A DNA stretch of 7,281 bases from Pseudomonadota bacterium (lineage in GTDB: Bacteria > Pseudomonadota > Gammaproteobacteria > Xanthomonadales > Xanthomonadaceae): NCBI GenBank assembly GCA_023423235.1, contig JAFAFY010000221.1, positions 1 to 7,281 of the forward strand, given 5' to 3'. Positions within the stretch are counted from its first letter, which is position 1, and every line of letters begins with the position of its first letter. Positions 6,987 through 7,281 of the stretch are shown piece after piece. The position numbers were made by a program, and so were the translations under genes. The notes under the pieces were generated by a model. The model did not search any database, had not been told where the DNA came from, and worked only from the letters and a program-made list of their open reading frames with translations.

Positions 6987-7046
6987 GATGGTGCTGCTTT
7001 CGACAGCGCTGCTCCCGAGGGTGCAGCGTTCGATCGTGCCGCGTTG
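6987..7046 (+). repeat. Degenerate direct repeat, two 30-nt units
   Basis: The units at 6987-7016 and 7017-7046 match at 19 of 30 positions (14 of the first 17). Read in plus-strand triplets from 6987 they give DGAAFDSAAP and EGAAFDRAAL. Eight of the eleven differences fall on third codon positions. This hints at a former or unrecognised coding origin, but no credible gene surrounds it. Confidence 0.45.
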
Positions 7047-7131
7047 CATGACGGATGCGACCGTCGCTCCGTCACCGTCGGGCTACCCGGCGGGCGATCC
7101 ACACGCCGGCATCGGCACGGCGCGGCGACGC

Positions 7132-7281
7132 TCAGCGCGGCTGCAGCCCCGGATCGAACGCGAACCCGTCGCCAACCTGTTCGATGCAGATCGCCTGGCG
7201 CCTGGCGAGACGGGTCCACTGCTTCGGCCCCGGCGCCTCGCCGGAGATGCTGCCCACGCGGCGCCAAGCGCGGCCGCTGAG
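7132..7281 (-). CDS. C-terminal 49 codons of an unrecognised protein, cut by the window edge
   Basis: A minus-strand frame is open from the right edge (7281) to TGA at 7134-7132. The 49 residues read naturally, starting LSGRAWRRVGSISGEAPGPK and containing QWTRLARRQAICIEQVGDG before ending FAFDPGLQPR. About 44 of 49 codons end in G or C, as in the other genes here, whereas the overlapping frames give Arg/Pro-rich strings. There is no start in view, and I do not recognise the family. The tail has no membrane segment or metal motif. It converges on the dehydrogenase gene and shares the terminator-like hairpin at 6962-6983. Coding status is likely; the function is unknown. Confidence 0.65.
   Translation of the reverse strand, partial: LSGRAWRRVGSISGEAPGPKQWTRLARRQAICIEQVGDGFAFDPGLQPR

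Larger units (their letters stand above)
6721..7131. other. 411-nt intergenic region rich in palindromes
   Basis: This stretch between the dehydrogenase stop and the convergent gene entering from the right holds no frame that I can defend as a gene. It contains four perfect hairpin-forming sequences (6784-6805, 6847-6870, 6897-6912, 6962-6983) and a degenerate 30-nt duplication (6987-7046), listed separately. Open frames across it encode Arg/Pro/Ala-rich strings and start at weak sites. Confidence 0.7.

Noticed and set aside
6885..7280. A 131-codon plus-strand frame and overlapping small frames downstream of the dehydrogenase
   Set aside because: It is Arg/Pro/Ala-rich, runs through the terminator-like hairpin, and its right half overlaps a better minus-strand coding frame. 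The repeat within it is reported separately.

Overview
This is a high-GC bacterial chromosomal window. Codons end overwhelmingly in G or C, and the gene after position 5328 is followed by a cluster of CCCTCCCC/GGGGAGGG and CTTCTCCCGC/GCGGGAGAAG palindromes of the kind common between genes in Xanthomonadaceae (Lysobacteraceae). A Lysobacter, Luteimonas or Xanthomonas-like gammaproteobacterium is my best guess, inferred from sequence style rather than from a marker gene.

Layout from left to right: (1) positions 1-903, plus strand: a 5'-truncated cation diffusion facilitator (CDF) efflux protein of the ZnT9-like type. (2) Positions 916-2382, minus strand: a DUF763 protein with a helix-hairpin-helix segment and an unusual in-frame 15-nt repeat. 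Its stop lies 12 nt from the CDF stop, so the two genes converge. (3) Positions 2455-4995, minus strand: a class II UvrA-like protein (UvrA2/DrrC type). It has both ABC ATPase cores but no UvrB-binding domain. It lies 72 nt upstream of the DUF763 gene and may be co-transcribed with it. (4) Positions 4996-5328: a 333-nt divergent intergenic region with a good -10 candidate and an inverted repeat in front of uvrA2. (5) Positions 5329-6720, plus strand: a complete NAD(P)-dependent succinate-semialdehyde dehydrogenase-type enzyme. (6) Positions 6721-7131: a non-coding stretch with four hairpins, including a strong terminator-like one, and a short degenerate 30-nt duplication. (7) Positions 7132-7281, minus strand: the last 49 codons of an unrecognised gene that enters from the right edge.

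The most interesting part is the uvrA2-DUF763 pair. A UvrA that should not be able to load UvrB sits directly upstream of a protein family of unknown function that carries a nucleic-acid-binding HhH motif. This suggests, but does not prove, a shared DNA-damage or drug-tolerance role. The CDF transporter and the aldehyde dehydrogenase look like ordinary neighbours with no evident link to that pair. I saw no mobile element, CRISPR array, tRNA or rRNA.
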